Shown one piece after another: positions 1 through 7,611 of a DNA stretch of 64,000 nt. A program made the position numbers and the translations under genes. The notes beneath the pieces were generated by a model. It searched no databases and was not told the DNA's origin. It saw only the letters and a program-made list of their open reading frames with translations. The stretch's first letter is position 1; each line of letters begins with the position of its first letter. The DNA comes from Cedecea neteri (lineage in GTDB: Bacteria; Pseudomonadota; Gammaproteobacteria; Enterobacterales; Enterobacteriaceae), in contig NZ_CP009459.1 of the NCBI RefSeq assembly GCF_000758325.1, forward strand, positions 4,464,001 through 4,528,000, written 5' to 3'.

Positions 1-560
1 GCCGCACGATTGTCGCCCAGCCTTCTCAGGCCAGCTTCGAAAACAATCTCGCCGTCACCCTGCTCAAAATCAGCCCGACCGAATCAAAAACGCTGGTTGT
101 GGAAGATGAGGGCCGGATGATTGGCTCCCGCCATATTCCCGAAGCCTTCAGAGAACAGATGCTGCGCTCGCCGATTGTGGCCATTGACGATCCGTTCGAG
201 CTGCGGCTGGAGAGGCTCAAAAACGAATACTTCCGGCAGATGAGCGAGGCGTTTTTATCCGTCAGCGAGGAAGAAACCGCGTGGCGCGATTACGCCGAGT
301 ATCTGCACCACGGCCTGTTTGCCATCCGCCGCCGCCTGGGCATGGAACGCTTCCAGCAGTTCACCGCCAGGCTGGACGAGGCCTTGTTAACCCAGCGGAA
401 AACCGGCTCCTGCGAAGGCCATCTGGCCTGGCTGTCGCCGCTGCTGAAAGAGTATTACGACCCGATGTACCGCTATCAGCTCAGCCAGAAGGCCGACCAG
501 ATCGTCTTCCGGGGGGATTACCGGCAGGTCGAAGCCTGGCTGCGCAGCGTTAACGAGTAG
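1..560 (+). CDS. mnmH: tRNA 2-selenouridine synthase MnmH/SelU (3' part only)
   Basis: This is the C-terminal half (about 185 residues, reading from base 3) of the selenophosphate-dependent enzyme that converts 2-thiouridine to 2-selenouridine at the wobble position of tRNA(Lys/Glu/Gln). The visible part matches the family's C-terminal region: a QPSQASFENN segment, then VVEDEGRMIGSRHIPE, then a helical tail. The N-terminal rhodanese domain with the catalytic Cys and the P-loop lie before the window. The last 11 bases overlap the convergent MFS gene. In E. coli this gene (ybbB) lies on the far side of rhsD from ybbP, so it marks the left border of the variable zone that follows. Confidence 0.88.
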   Translation, partial: RTIVAQPSQASFENNLAVTLLKISPTESKTLVVEDEGRMIGSRHIPEAFREQMLRSPIVAIDDPFELRLERLKNEYFRQMSEAFLSVSEEETAWRDYAEYLHHGLFAIRRRLGMERFQQFTARLDEALLTQRKTGSCEGHLAWLSPLLKEYYDPMYRYQLSQKADQIVFRGDYRQVEAWLRSVNE

Positions 561-1758
561 TCGATTTTTCCCCGGCGGCGAGCGTCAACCCGAGTCCGGT
601 CACCGCCAGTCCAACCAATGGAATGCCCACCGCCCACGGTAAAGTAAACGCCAGCGCGAACAGTGCCGTGCCGGTGGCTGGCCCCACCGAGCCCTGCAGA
701 TCGCTCACCACCGAAAGTGCCGCCATATAGGTCGCACGCAGCCGCGCCGGGGCTAACTTGTTCACCGCTGTCGGGATTAGCGGGCCGGTCATCATCTGAG
801 ACAGCGAATAGAGGCAGACCGCCATCACCAGCGTCACGACGTGTGGATGCGCCAATAGCAAAACAAAGCCGGTGATCAGCGCCAAACCCGCGCCGAGCGT
901 GATAAACAAGGCAGAACGTCGGGCAAACAGTTTCGTTAAGGCCAACTGGCCGACCGTATTGATCCCTGCGCCGAACGCGAACAGATAGCCGATGCTGGCG
1001 GCGCTCATCCCCATCTGATTGCTGGCGTACAGCGGCATAACGGCCTCCACCCAGCTCCCGGCGACGCCCAGCAGCAGCACCCAAATCAGCAGCCCGGCCA
1101 GGCGGCGATCCCGGAACGCTGGCAGCAGCGCGCTGAGCCCCTCTTCATCATCGGCCTCATCGTCCACTCCAGCGGCCAACGGACGCGTTTCCCCCAGAGA
1201 GATCGTCAGCATCAGGCCACCGATCACCATCACCGAACCTCCGGCCAGAAAGACGTAGCCCAACCCCTTTTGCACCAGCACCGTGCCCAGCAGCGGCCCG
1301 GCTATAGCGCCCGCCCCAGAACACACGCGCATGATGCTGAACTGGCGGCGATGTTCCGAGGCTGGCGTGGCGTCCGCCACAACGGTATAGATGGTCGGGT
1401 GCAGCACGGATTCAAACAGGCCAATAACGATCAGCACAGCGGCGGCAGCAAAAACCCCGTGCGCAAAGAACAGCGCGATAAAGCCCGCCCCGACGCCGGT
1501 CGCCGAAATAATCAAGACGGGCCTTCTGCCCACGCGATCGGCAATGCCGCCGATAAACGGCGCGGCCAGTAGCTCGCCCCCGGCATAGCAGCCGAATAAC
1601 AGGCCAATAAACTCCACCGGGATAGCGGCAGACTGCTGCGCCCACAGCGGGAAAAAGGGCACAATCGCGCCGTCGACCAGGCCGACGATGAAATAGAGGA
1701 TAAAGCCCAGAACGTGGGGCTTGCGGTACGAAACAAGGGGAGATGCAAACAGTGCCAT
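550..1758 (-). CDS. MFS transporter, 12-TM DHA1-type
   Basis: A major facilitator superfamily permease of 402 residues, probably a proton-coupled exporter in the inner membrane. The loop after TM2 carries the MFS signature GGIADRVGRRPV. The central loop is acidic (GVDDEADDEEG) and separates two six-helix halves. I chose the ATG at 1758, giving MALFASPL; a TTG at 1776 in the same frame has a G-rich stretch in front and would add six residues. It ends inside the 3' end of mnmH and appears monocistronic. The substrate cannot be read from sequence. Confidence 0.8.
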   Translation of the reverse strand: MALFASPLVSYRKPHVLGFILYFIVGLVDGAIVPFFPLWAQQSAAIPVEFIGLLFGCYAGGELLAAPFIGGIADRVGRRPVLIISATGVGAGFIALFFAHGVFAAAAVLIVIGLFESVLHPTIYTVVADATPASEHRRQFSIMRVCSGAGAIAGPLLGTVLVQKGLGYVFLAGGSVMVIGGLMLTISLGETRPLAAGVDDEADDEEGLSALLPAFRDRRLAGLLIWVLLLGVAGSWVEAVMPLYASNQMGMSAASIGYLFAFGAGINTVGQLALTKLFARRSALFITLGAGLALITGFVLLLAHPHVVTLVMAVCLYSLSQMMTGPLIPTAVNKLAPARLRATYMAALSVVSDLQGSVGPATGTALFALAFTLPWAVGIPLVGLAVTGLGLTLAAGEKSTTR

Positions 1759-1812
1759 GATATTACCCAAGTACAATTACCCCGAATGCCGGGGAGAATA
1801 TGTACGTTGGAT

Positions 1813-1824
1813 AACGTTAACGTT
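1813..1824. promoter_or_regulatory. Palindrome AACGTTAACGTT, possible operator
   Basis: A perfect 12-bp palindrome 55-66 bases upstream of the MFS start codon at 1758. It has the size and symmetry of a LacI/GalR-type operator and resembles the repeated palindromes in front of cscB at 61 kb. That it controls the MFS gene is inference. Confidence 0.3.
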
Positions 1825-1888
1825 TACGACTTGCGAGAAGCTGGCCCGATACTAGCCAATCCCCGGGGAAAGGGCAACTGTGAGATTT

Positions 1889-1928
1889 GGGGGCTGGTGG
1901 TGGGTGGGGGATTTGGGGTAGTTTTGGG
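1889..1928 (+). other. G-rich tract with G-quadruplex potential
   Basis: Runs of G at 1889-1893, 1902-1904, 1906-1910, 1915-1918 and 1926-1928. The last four are separated by loops of 1, 4 and 7 bases, which meets the usual G3+N1-7 rule. It is non-coding, and the + strand is the G-rich one. Confidence 0.45.
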
Positions 1929-2087
1929 TTTGAGGATTTTTGCTGGGGCATACTCTCTAGAAGATATTTTCTTTTGGGGCTGGGGTATGACTGCTTAGTG
2001 CCAAATGCGGACCTTATTGCAGACAGGTTGTATTGAGTTACGTTGAGCAGGTCAATTTAGATTTCGAGAACCGTTAGACGCTAAGCA

Positions 2088-2240
2088 TCACACATCCCAT
2101 TTTTTACTTTCAGCCCATGCTGTTTTCCAGCACTCCCATGCATTGCTAGTGGCCGGATCGTCATACTTTCCTTCGATTTTGAGTAAGTCGAAGCCTTTAG
2201 CATCAGCCCAAATTTCAAATCGATCTTCGCAAGCATTCAT
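2088..2240 (-). CDS. Small phage-type protein (50 aa)
   Basis: A short reading frame beginning MNACEDRFEIWADAKGFD and ending AESKKWDV. The layout (acidic start, F-E-x-W-A, A-K-G-F/Y-D-L, then A-W-x-x-W) is that of small uncharacterised proteins found in lambdoid and other enterobacterial prophages. A second ATG directly upstream (2243) is also in frame. No strong ribosome binding site is evident. It lies next to the recombinase gene and is probably a remnant of the element that brought it. Function unknown. Confidence 0.5.
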   Translation of the reverse strand: MNACEDRFEIWADAKGFDLLKIEGKYDDPATSNAWECWKTAWAESKKWDV

Positions 2241-2399
2241 CATTAATCACTCACTAGTAATCAGGTTTTATTTAGCGTTTGGACAGCTTCCTTATATAAC
2301 ACTGACCTGCTTCCGGTTGATTATTACACACAAATGTTAGCCCATCATCCCTGCGGATATGACAAATGCGAACTTCCGCTCCTTGCTCATGAGGGAGAA

Positions 2400-2440
2400 T
2401 CATACTCAAATCTCCCCTATTGCAGGAGATTTGAGTATGA
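2400..2440 (+). repeat. 16-bp perfect inverted repeat over the recombinase start
   Basis: Arms 2400-2415 and 2425-2440 are exact reverse complements with a 9-base spacer. The right arm contains the GGAG ribosome binding site and the ATG (2437) of the recombinase. In RNA the repeat would form a 16-bp stem that hides both; as DNA it is also shaped like a paired recombinase binding site. Confidence 0.7.
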
Positions 2441-3039
2441 ACACGTCACCGTGGAACAAAGACCGTATCATTGGCCAAAAAAGACCACTTCAGATATCTC
2501 ATATCTGGGGTATCCGAATCCGACTTGAACTGGAAGGTAAAACGCGCGATTTAGCCCTGTTCAATATGGCCCTGGACAGTAAACTTCGGGGTTGTGATCT
2601 GGTTAAGCTAAAAGTTTCTGATGTTGCATATGGTAGCTCCGTTTCAAGCAGAGCAATGGTGTTGCAACAGAAAACCGGTAGCCCTGTTCAATTTGAGATG
2701 ACTAAAGGGACAAGAGAAGCTGTTGCCGCATTGATAAAGCTTGACAATTTACACAGTAAAGACTTCTTGTTTCGGTCTCGGGTCGGAACTAATCGGCACA
2801 TTTCAACCCGGCAATACAACCGAATCTTCCATGGGTGGGTAGAAAAGCTTGGTCTCGAAGATTCGCTTTACAGCACACATTCCATGAGAAGAACAAAACC
2901 TTACCTGATCTACAAGAAAACCAAGAATCTCCGGGTGATCCAACTTCTGTTGGGTCATAAGAAACTGGAAAGCACAGTCCGTTATCTGGGCATTGAAGTC
3001 GATGATGCGTTAGAGATTTCTGAATCGATTGAAGTCTAA
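2437..3039 (+). CDS. Single-domain tyrosine recombinase (FimB/FimE-sized)
   Basis: A 200-residue phage-integrase-family protein. The catalytic set is complete: R51 (in SKLRGCDL), H148 and R151 (THSMRR), H174 (LLGHKKLEST) and the nucleophile Y183 (VRYLGIE). It lacks the separate N-terminal core-binding domain of phage integrases, as FimB/FimE-type invertases do. The start at 2437 is chosen because GGAG lies just upstream; the frame stays open further upstream but reads into non-conserved sequence. It sits in AT-rich DNA beside a phage-type small gene, GNAT and unknown genes, consistent with a small mobile island. The inverted repeat over its start suggests translational or autoregulatory control. 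Confidence 0.82.
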   Translation: MNTSPWNKDRIIGQKRPLQISHIWGIRIRLELEGKTRDLALFNMALDSKLRGCDLVKLKVSDVAYGSSVSSRAMVLQQKTGSPVQFEMTKGTREAVAALIKLDNLHSKDFLFRSRVGTNRHISTRQYNRIFHGWVEKLGLEDSLYSTHSMRRTKPYLIYKKTKNLRVIQLLLGHKKLESTVRYLGIEVDDALEISESIEV

Positions 3040-3129
3040 GGTTGCTAGGGCTGCAACAGCAGTCCTGTGCCAGAAGAGGACAAGTCCAGATCTGTATGTT
3101 AAATCCTCTAATGCATCAGAAAGTGAATG

Positions 3130-3681
3130 TTAAACGGATGCGTTCACTTCTGAGTGTCTTAACCACTCATTCACTGATATCGAATAAAGAAGGCTTGGAG
3201 GTGCATCTTTAACATCATGAATCTCTTTGACATATTTTAACCCCGACTTCTGGAGCACTTTCTGTGACGCCACATGATTCTCTCGAACAACAGCTGAAAT
3301 CTCGGTTAATTTAATACTATCAAATCCCAATTTTATCGCGTATAGGGAGAATTCTGTGGCCAGGCCTTTACCCCAAGCCTCTGTAGATAAGCGATATCCA
3401 AGATTATTGATAACAATATCGTCATAATTACGAATCCCCAGCCCGCCAAAACCGATAATTTGATCAGGATTAGTAAGAAGTGAAATTGCCCAGTTTCCAA
3501 ACCCATGAGCTTGCCAATGGTCGAGCCAGCGATTCATAACCATTTGTGCATGACCAATGTCCGGATATGGTCCCGCAGGATTAAACGTGTTCGTAGCGGG
3601 ATCACCGTAAATTTTGAATAGATCGTTTACATCTGATGAGATTACAGGCCGAAGGTACAATCGATTTGTTTGAATTATCAA
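3130..3681 (-). CDS. GNAT family N-acetyltransferase
   Basis: 183 residues of the RimJ/RimL-like GNAT group. It opens with the typical TNRLYLRPVISSDVNDLF. It has the acetyl-CoA loop region EAWGKGLATE (Q/R-x-x-G-x-G/A type) and the late ENHVASQKVLQKSGL segment in which an Asn and the helix before the last strands are conserved. It probably transfers an acetyl group from acetyl-CoA to an amine of a protein or small molecule; the substrate is unknown. Base composition is visibly more AT-rich than in the core genes, suggesting acquisition with the recombinase patch. Confidence 0.8.
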   Translation of the reverse strand: MIIQTNRLYLRPVISSDVNDLFKIYGDPATNTFNPAGPYPDIGHAQMVMNRWLDHWQAHGFGNWAISLLTNPDQIIGFGGLGIRNYDDIVINNLGYRLSTEAWGKGLATEFSLYAIKLGFDSIKLTEISAVVRENHVASQKVLQKSGLKYVKEIHDVKDAPPSLLYSISVNEWLRHSEVNASV

Positions 3682-3888
3682 CTTTATCTCCTAACGAATC
3701 ATGCCATCAATATGCTTTATTAGATGGATCCTTTTGAGTTAAGCACACTTTTACGTGGGAGTAACTGGCGAATACATTGACAGCTATGTCCGCTCCTCGC
3801 TCACGGCGGACCTTAAACTTCATTCTGTTAAGAAGGTGACTGAACTCACTCTGCCTCGTAAGGAGCGTGAATAACACCGTCGTAATTT

Positions 3889-4815
3889 CTATATTTCTCT
3901 CTGCCGTTCCGCGAGTACATGTTTTGCTGCGCGTGATGCCCATTCATCAGATTGGTCAAGGTGTTCAATCTCGGCTTCTGCTATCGACGTGACACGGATC
4001 AGCGGAACTGAGCCAAAAGGTAAATTATCAATCCTGCGGTCATCAAGGCTGAGAATGATTCGGGTCAATGGGTGATATTCATCTGTAAGCGTACAAAACA
4101 GGATGGCGCCATATTTTTCAACATCGTCAGCAACCTGATACCCATCTGCAACGAGATCACCCAGACTAATCAAGAGAGAAGCCCAGTCACCCATCGGGTG
4201 GCGGATGGTAGTAGAAGCGTCTAATTCCATGAAAAGTTCGCAGCCTACGCCATTTTCCGGGTCAGCAATGCCGGCCCAGGGCGTCGAGAGGCCATCTGTG
4301 GCCAGCGTAAATGTCGTTTTGCTCTTAATGTTGAGCACTCGACGATGGGGCCCGAACCAGTTCGTCTGGTTGTGTACGTTTGTGTCATCTCGTTCAGCTA
4401 TAAAGTCATCTGAGACACTGCCATACCTTTCCCAAAAGGCTCGTCTTGCTATAGAGGCGGCCTCATAAATCGGGTCTTGAGGACCGCGTGGCACGATTGT
4501 CTTATCGAACAGTGTATCAACCGTAACGCGCCCGCGTATTAACGGTATTTTAGATCTTGTCCAGCGAACGATGACCTTATTAAAAGGCTGTAAATGTGAT
4601 GCTTCAAGTTTCTCGACAACCTCCCGGACCGTTCGAAGGGCGTGGTTCCCCTCTGTAATGTGACTCCCATCTGTAGACATGTAGCCTCCAGTTAGTGAGG
4701 AGACGCCAGCCTGTTCGGTTATTAAGAACCATTCTCCTTTCACTGCGCCAACGGGTGCCTTGTCTAATGCCGAGCGTAAGTCTCTTGCCGCATCAGCGTT
4801 TGAATATGCTGTCAT
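3889..4815 (-). CDS. Hypothetical protein, possible SUFU-fold C-terminal domain
   Basis: 308 residues that I do not firmly recognise. There is no signal peptide or membrane segment. The C-terminal half (about 165-295) runs TLATDGLSTPWAG, GVGCELFMEL, WASLLISLGDLV, then a final PLIRVTSIAEAEIEHL. This order resembles suppressor-of-fused (SUFU) domains: a GLS motif, a G-x-E-L strand, a W plus helix, and a late strand followed by an E-containing helix. In bacteria such domains often serve as immunity proteins of polymorphic toxin systems. The N-terminal part (1-130) is unassigned. The E. coli equivalent of this locus carries rhsD, so an orphan immunity gene is plausible but unproven. A 23-bp palindrome lies 55 bases upstream. 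Confidence 0.45.
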   Translation of the reverse strand: MTAYSNADAARDLRSALDKAPVGAVKGEWFLITEQAGVSSLTGGYMSTDGSHITEGNHALRTVREVVEKLEASHLQPFNKVIVRWTRSKIPLIRGRVTVDTLFDKTIVPRGPQDPIYEAASIARRAFWERYGSVSDDFIAERDDTNVHNQTNWFGPHRRVLNIKSKTTFTLATDGLSTPWAGIADPENGVGCELFMELDASTTIRHPMGDWASLLISLGDLVADGYQVADDVEKYGAILFCTLTDEYHPLTRIILSLDDRRIDNLPFGSVPLIRVTSIAEAEIEHLDQSDEWASRAAKHVLAERQREI

Positions 4816-4869
4816 GTCTGTCCTTTAGCTTCACGTCTTAGGTATCTTTTGTAGTTTATATTCCAAGCC

Positions 4870-4892
4870 CTGCGCGCCAAATTGGCGCGCAG
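4870..4892. promoter_or_regulatory. 23-bp perfect palindrome upstream of the SUFU-like gene
   Basis: CTGCGCGCCAA, one central base, then its exact reverse complement. It starts 55 bases upstream of the start codon at 4815 and is GC-rich in an AT-rich setting. No T-run follows, so an operator or a leader hairpin is more likely than a terminator. Confidence 0.4.
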
Positions 4893-5045
4893 GTAGTTGA
4901 GAACATGAATGAATGGCGACTGTTTATAAAAATACTCTCGTGGATGCAAAAGTACCAACGTCCGATTCTCGCTCAAATCCGCCCTTCCCCAACAAACAGC
5001 CTCCCCCCATTAGGGGGAAAGTTGCAATTTAATACCAACTTTAAA

Positions 5046-5579
5046 TCAATGAACCAAATTCAAAACCCCGCCCTGAATCATCGCCAAACCATCGTCCAGT
5101 GAGCGAACAAACCTTGGCGCTTTTAAATCTTCGGCCAGCACAACGATCAGCTCATACAGTAGCCCGGTCATCTGCTGCCTTTGCGCCGGGGATTCTTGCT
5201 GATTCAGCAGGACGATGGTTAACGCCACGCAGTATTCGCGGAGCGGTTCGGATTCGGTGGCTAGCGGGTTGTAGCAGATGCGGGCTTCGCTCTCTTTTAG
5301 CGTCAGCTTCTCTATCAGGTAGTCCGGCAGCGGGGCTTTGAGTACGCTTTTCAGGACTTCCAGCCCGGCGAGCAGGCGGCCGCAGAGCGCCATGCGTTCC
5401 GTTTGATTCTGGTTTTCAAGTAAATGCTCGGCGTACTGCTCGCAGATATCGAGCACCTGGAAGAGATCCATCGCTGCGCCCTGCGGCTTTTCTAACAGGG
5501 TTGCGATATCGCCCGCAAATGCCGGGTCGTGTGGGGTGATTTCAGGGCGAGCCTGTGTGTTACTATCAGCGTTAGCCAT
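5046..5579 (-). CDS. Hypothetical protein, 177 aa
   Basis: I do not recognise this gene. It is an all-helical, mostly acidic cytosolic protein without signal or membrane segments; helices include PQGAAMDLFQVLDICEQYAE and EPLREYCVALTIVLLNQQ. It starts at 5579 (MANADSNTQ) with AGGAG a few bases upstream. The leader contains a strong two-tier hairpin (5610-5643). The form of the leader, a GC-rich hairpin followed by a GACCACAACC stretch and AGGAG, recalls genes of P4-like satellites and other prophages, so a satellite-phage origin is a guess. It is separated from the metI-like gene by about 310 bases. Confidence 0.5.
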   Translation of the reverse strand: MANADSNTQARPEITPHDPAFAGDIATLLEKPQGAAMDLFQVLDICEQYAEHLLENQNQTERMALCGRLLAGLEVLKSVLKAPLPDYLIEKLTLKESEARICYNPLATESEPLREYCVALTIVLLNQQESPAQRQQMTGLLYELIVVLAEDLKAPRFVRSLDDGLAMIQGGVLNLVH

Positions 5580-5609
5580 AGCTGTTACTCCTGGTAACGG
5601 TTGTGGTCA

Positions 5610-5643
5610 GCCCCCGTCTGGTGTTCCACCACCCTTCGGGGGC
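5610..5643 (-). promoter_or_regulatory. Two-tier hairpin in the leader of the 177-aa gene
   Basis: Outer stem GCCCCCG (5610-5616) with CGGGGGC (5637-5643); inner stem TGGTG (5619-5623) with CACCA (5627-5631), closed by a 3-base loop. It ends 31 bases upstream of the start codon on the minus strand. There is no T-run, so it is more likely a leader or attenuator structure than a terminator. The rest of the 5580-5887 gap shows only a weak hairpin (5856-5879) past the metI-like gene. Confidence 0.5.
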
Positions 5644-5887
5644 GCTTCTTTTCTGGCCTTGTTTGGCCTCATCTCTTGCTCATCCCTCCGATCATACTGG
5701 ATGGCTGCACAGTGACATAGCTTAAAAATCAGGCAGATTGGCAAACTTCGAGGCGGCTCGCAGGAAAGATGAAACGCTTTGGGGAATTGCAGATTTGAGG
5801 TTTATCAGGCAGAAAGCCGCCGGGAAATGAGCCTCTCCGGCAGCTAAAAATCATGCTGGCCGAACAAACGCCCGGCCAGAAAGAAGG

Positions 5888-6547
5888 TTAATGCCTGTCG
5901 CGCTTATCCGCGCGTTTGGCGAGATAGTCGCCAAACATTTGCACGATTTGCACCAGCACAATCAGCGCCACAACCGTGACCACCATAACCTGGGTTTCGT
6001 AGCGGTAATAGCCGAAGCGGATCGCGAGGTCACCCACGCCGCCGCCACCGACAATCCCCGCCATCGCCGAGTAGCCGATCAGGCTGACCAGGGTTATGGT
6101 TAACCCGCGCAGCAACCCGGCACTGGCTTCCGGCAGCAGCACGGTGCAGATGATGCGCATCGGGCTGGCGCCAAAGGCCTCCGCCGCCTCAATAATACCT
6201 TTGTCCACTTCCCGCAGCGCGCCGTCCACCAGGCGGGCATAAAACGCAATCGCCGCCACCGACAACGGTACAGACGCCGCAATCGGCCCGATGGTGTTGC
6301 CGAGCAGGAACTGCGTCAGCGGCAGCAAGAGCACCAGCAGAATGACGAACGGCACCGAGCGTACGATGTTCACCAGCACCGAGCTGATGATGTTCAGCGA
6401 GCGGTTCTGCCAGAACAGATTGCGGTCGGTGACGAAGATCAAAAAGCCCAGCGGCAGGCCGCCGATGATCGCCAGCAGCGTGGAAATGCCCAGCATCTGG
6501 AAGGTTTCGCCAAAGGCAATCGTCAGGTCCGCGACTAAATCATCCAT
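5888..6547 (-). CDS. D-methionine-type ABC transporter permease (MetI-like)
   Basis: 219-residue inner-membrane permease of the MetI family. It has about five membrane segments and the cytoplasmic coupling loop EAAEAFGASPMRIICTVLLPEA, which docks onto the ATPase. The family-typical GYSAMAGIVGGGGVGDLAIRFGYYRY follows. Its start overlaps the end of the upstream ATPase gene by 8 bases, so translation is probably coupled. It is the last gene of the operon metQ-metN-metI on the minus strand. It is one of two such systems in the window; the other is at 58.7-60.9 kb. Confidence 0.88.
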   Translation of the reverse strand: MDDLVADLTIAFGETFQMLGISTLLAIIGGLPLGFLIFVTDRNLFWQNRSLNIISSVLVNIVRSVPFVILLVLLLPLTQFLLGNTIGPIAASVPLSVAAIAFYARLVDGALREVDKGIIEAAEAFGASPMRIICTVLLPEASAGLLRGLTITLVSLIGYSAMAGIVGGGGVGDLAIRFGYYRYETQVMVVTVVALIVLVQIVQMFGDYLAKRADKRDRH

Positions 6548-7556
6548 TCAGCACCTCCACACAGGCCGTATGTTTCCGAATATGGTCGATGGCATCCCCC
6601 ACCGCCGCCGGGTTGCCCGGCGCAGTGATCGCCACCACCAGAATGCCCAGCGCGCGGTCGCTGATGTACTCAATTTTGCCGTGCAGAATGTTCACCGCCA
6701 CGCCGTATTTCACCGCCGCGAAGGAGAGCACCGGCTGTTCGGCCGAGTCGCCGACGAACATGATTTTCAGCAGCGCGCCGCGCATGTTGTCGAGCAGGCG
6801 CACCGGCAGCGTCAGATTCAGCGTGTGGGACACCAGTTGGCGGGTAAATTCATGCTGCGGATGCGCGAAGATGTCGAACACCTCGCCGGATTCCACCACT
6901 TCGCCGCCGGACATCACCGCCACGCGGTCGCAAATCGTTTTGATCACGTTCATCTCGTGGGTGATCAGCACGATGGTGATCCCCAGTTGCTGGTTGATCT
7001 TTTTCAGCAACGCCAGAATGGTGGCCGACGTTTCCAGATCCAGCGCGGAAGTCGGTTCATCACAGAGTAAAACATCCGGGTGGTTAGCGATGGCGCGCGC
7101 AATGCCCACGCGCTGTTTCTGCCCGCCGCTCAGTTGCACCGGGTAGCGGTTCGCTTTGTCGGCCAGGCCCACCAGCTCAAGAATTTCGGCCACGCGTGGG
7201 CCGATTTTACTGCGTTCCCAGCCTGCGGCTTTGAGGCTGAACGCCACGTTTTGCCTGACCGTCCGGGTGTGCATCAAATTGAAGTGCTGGAAAATCATGC
7301 CGATGCGCTGACGCGCTTTGCGCAGCTCGGCCCCCTGCAGCGAGGTTACCTCAGTCCCACCGATTTTTACGCGGCCCTCACTCGGGCGCTGGAGCGCGTT
7401 CAGGGTACGTAATAAGGTACTTTTCCCGGCTCCGCTGGTGCCGACAATGCCAAAAATCTCCCCCGCGCCAATGTGCAGCGAAACATCGTTCACCGCCCGG
7501 CTGGTCTGGCTCCGTCCCGTGGGGAAGTCCACGCAGACCTTTTCAATCTCAATCAT
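6540..7556 (-). CDS. D-methionine-type ABC transporter ATPase (MetN-like, with NIL domain)
   Basis: 338 residues, the full MetN length. Walker A is GTSGAGKST (about 37-45), the signature LSGGQKQR, Walker B LLCDEPTSALD, and the switch His is in ITHEMNV. The C-terminal about 80 residues (from LPVRLLDNM to CVEVLNG) form a NIL domain; in E. coli MetN this domain binds methionine and inhibits transport. It powers import through the MetI-like permease next to it. It is preceded by the binding protein gene and overlaps the permease gene. Confidence 0.9.
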   Translation of the reverse strand: MIEIEKVCVDFPTGRSQTSRAVNDVSLHIGAGEIFGIVGTSGAGKSTLLRTLNALQRPSEGRVKIGGTEVTSLQGAELRKARQRIGMIFQHFNLMHTRTVRQNVAFSLKAAGWERSKIGPRVAEILELVGLADKANRYPVQLSGGQKQRVGIARAIANHPDVLLCDEPTSALDLETSATILALLKKINQQLGITIVLITHEMNVIKTICDRVAVMSGGEVVESGEVFDIFAHPQHEFTRQLVSHTLNLTLPVRLLDNMRGALLKIMFVGDSAEQPVLSFAAVKYGVAVNILHGKIEYISDRALGILVVAITAPGNPAAVGDAIDHIRKHTACVEVLNG

Positions 7557-7611
7557 GACAACCTCAAATCAGCGACAAAAGGCAGGCATCCCGCCTGCCC
7601 GCTTTGCTCTA

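Larger units (their letters stand above)
1777..2087. other. Intergenic stretch with a G-rich tract and a palindrome
   Basis: About 310 bases with no convincing gene; the open frames here have no family resemblance. It holds the perfect palindrome AACGTTAACGTT (1813-1824), 55 bases upstream of the MFS start, and a strongly strand-biased G-rich run (1889-1928). Composition turns AT-rich towards 2100, where the mobile-looking patch begins. Confidence 0.5.

Noticed and set aside
1714-1998. 94-codon open frame on the + strand across the MFS start and the G-rich tract
   Set aside because: Low-complexity Gly/Trp-rich translation caused by the G-tract, antisense to a real gene at its 5' end, no ribosome binding site.
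3707-3943. 78-codon frame on the minus strand downstream of the SUFU-like gene
   Set aside because: It overlaps the end of the better-supported gene, has no recognisable motif or ribosome binding site.
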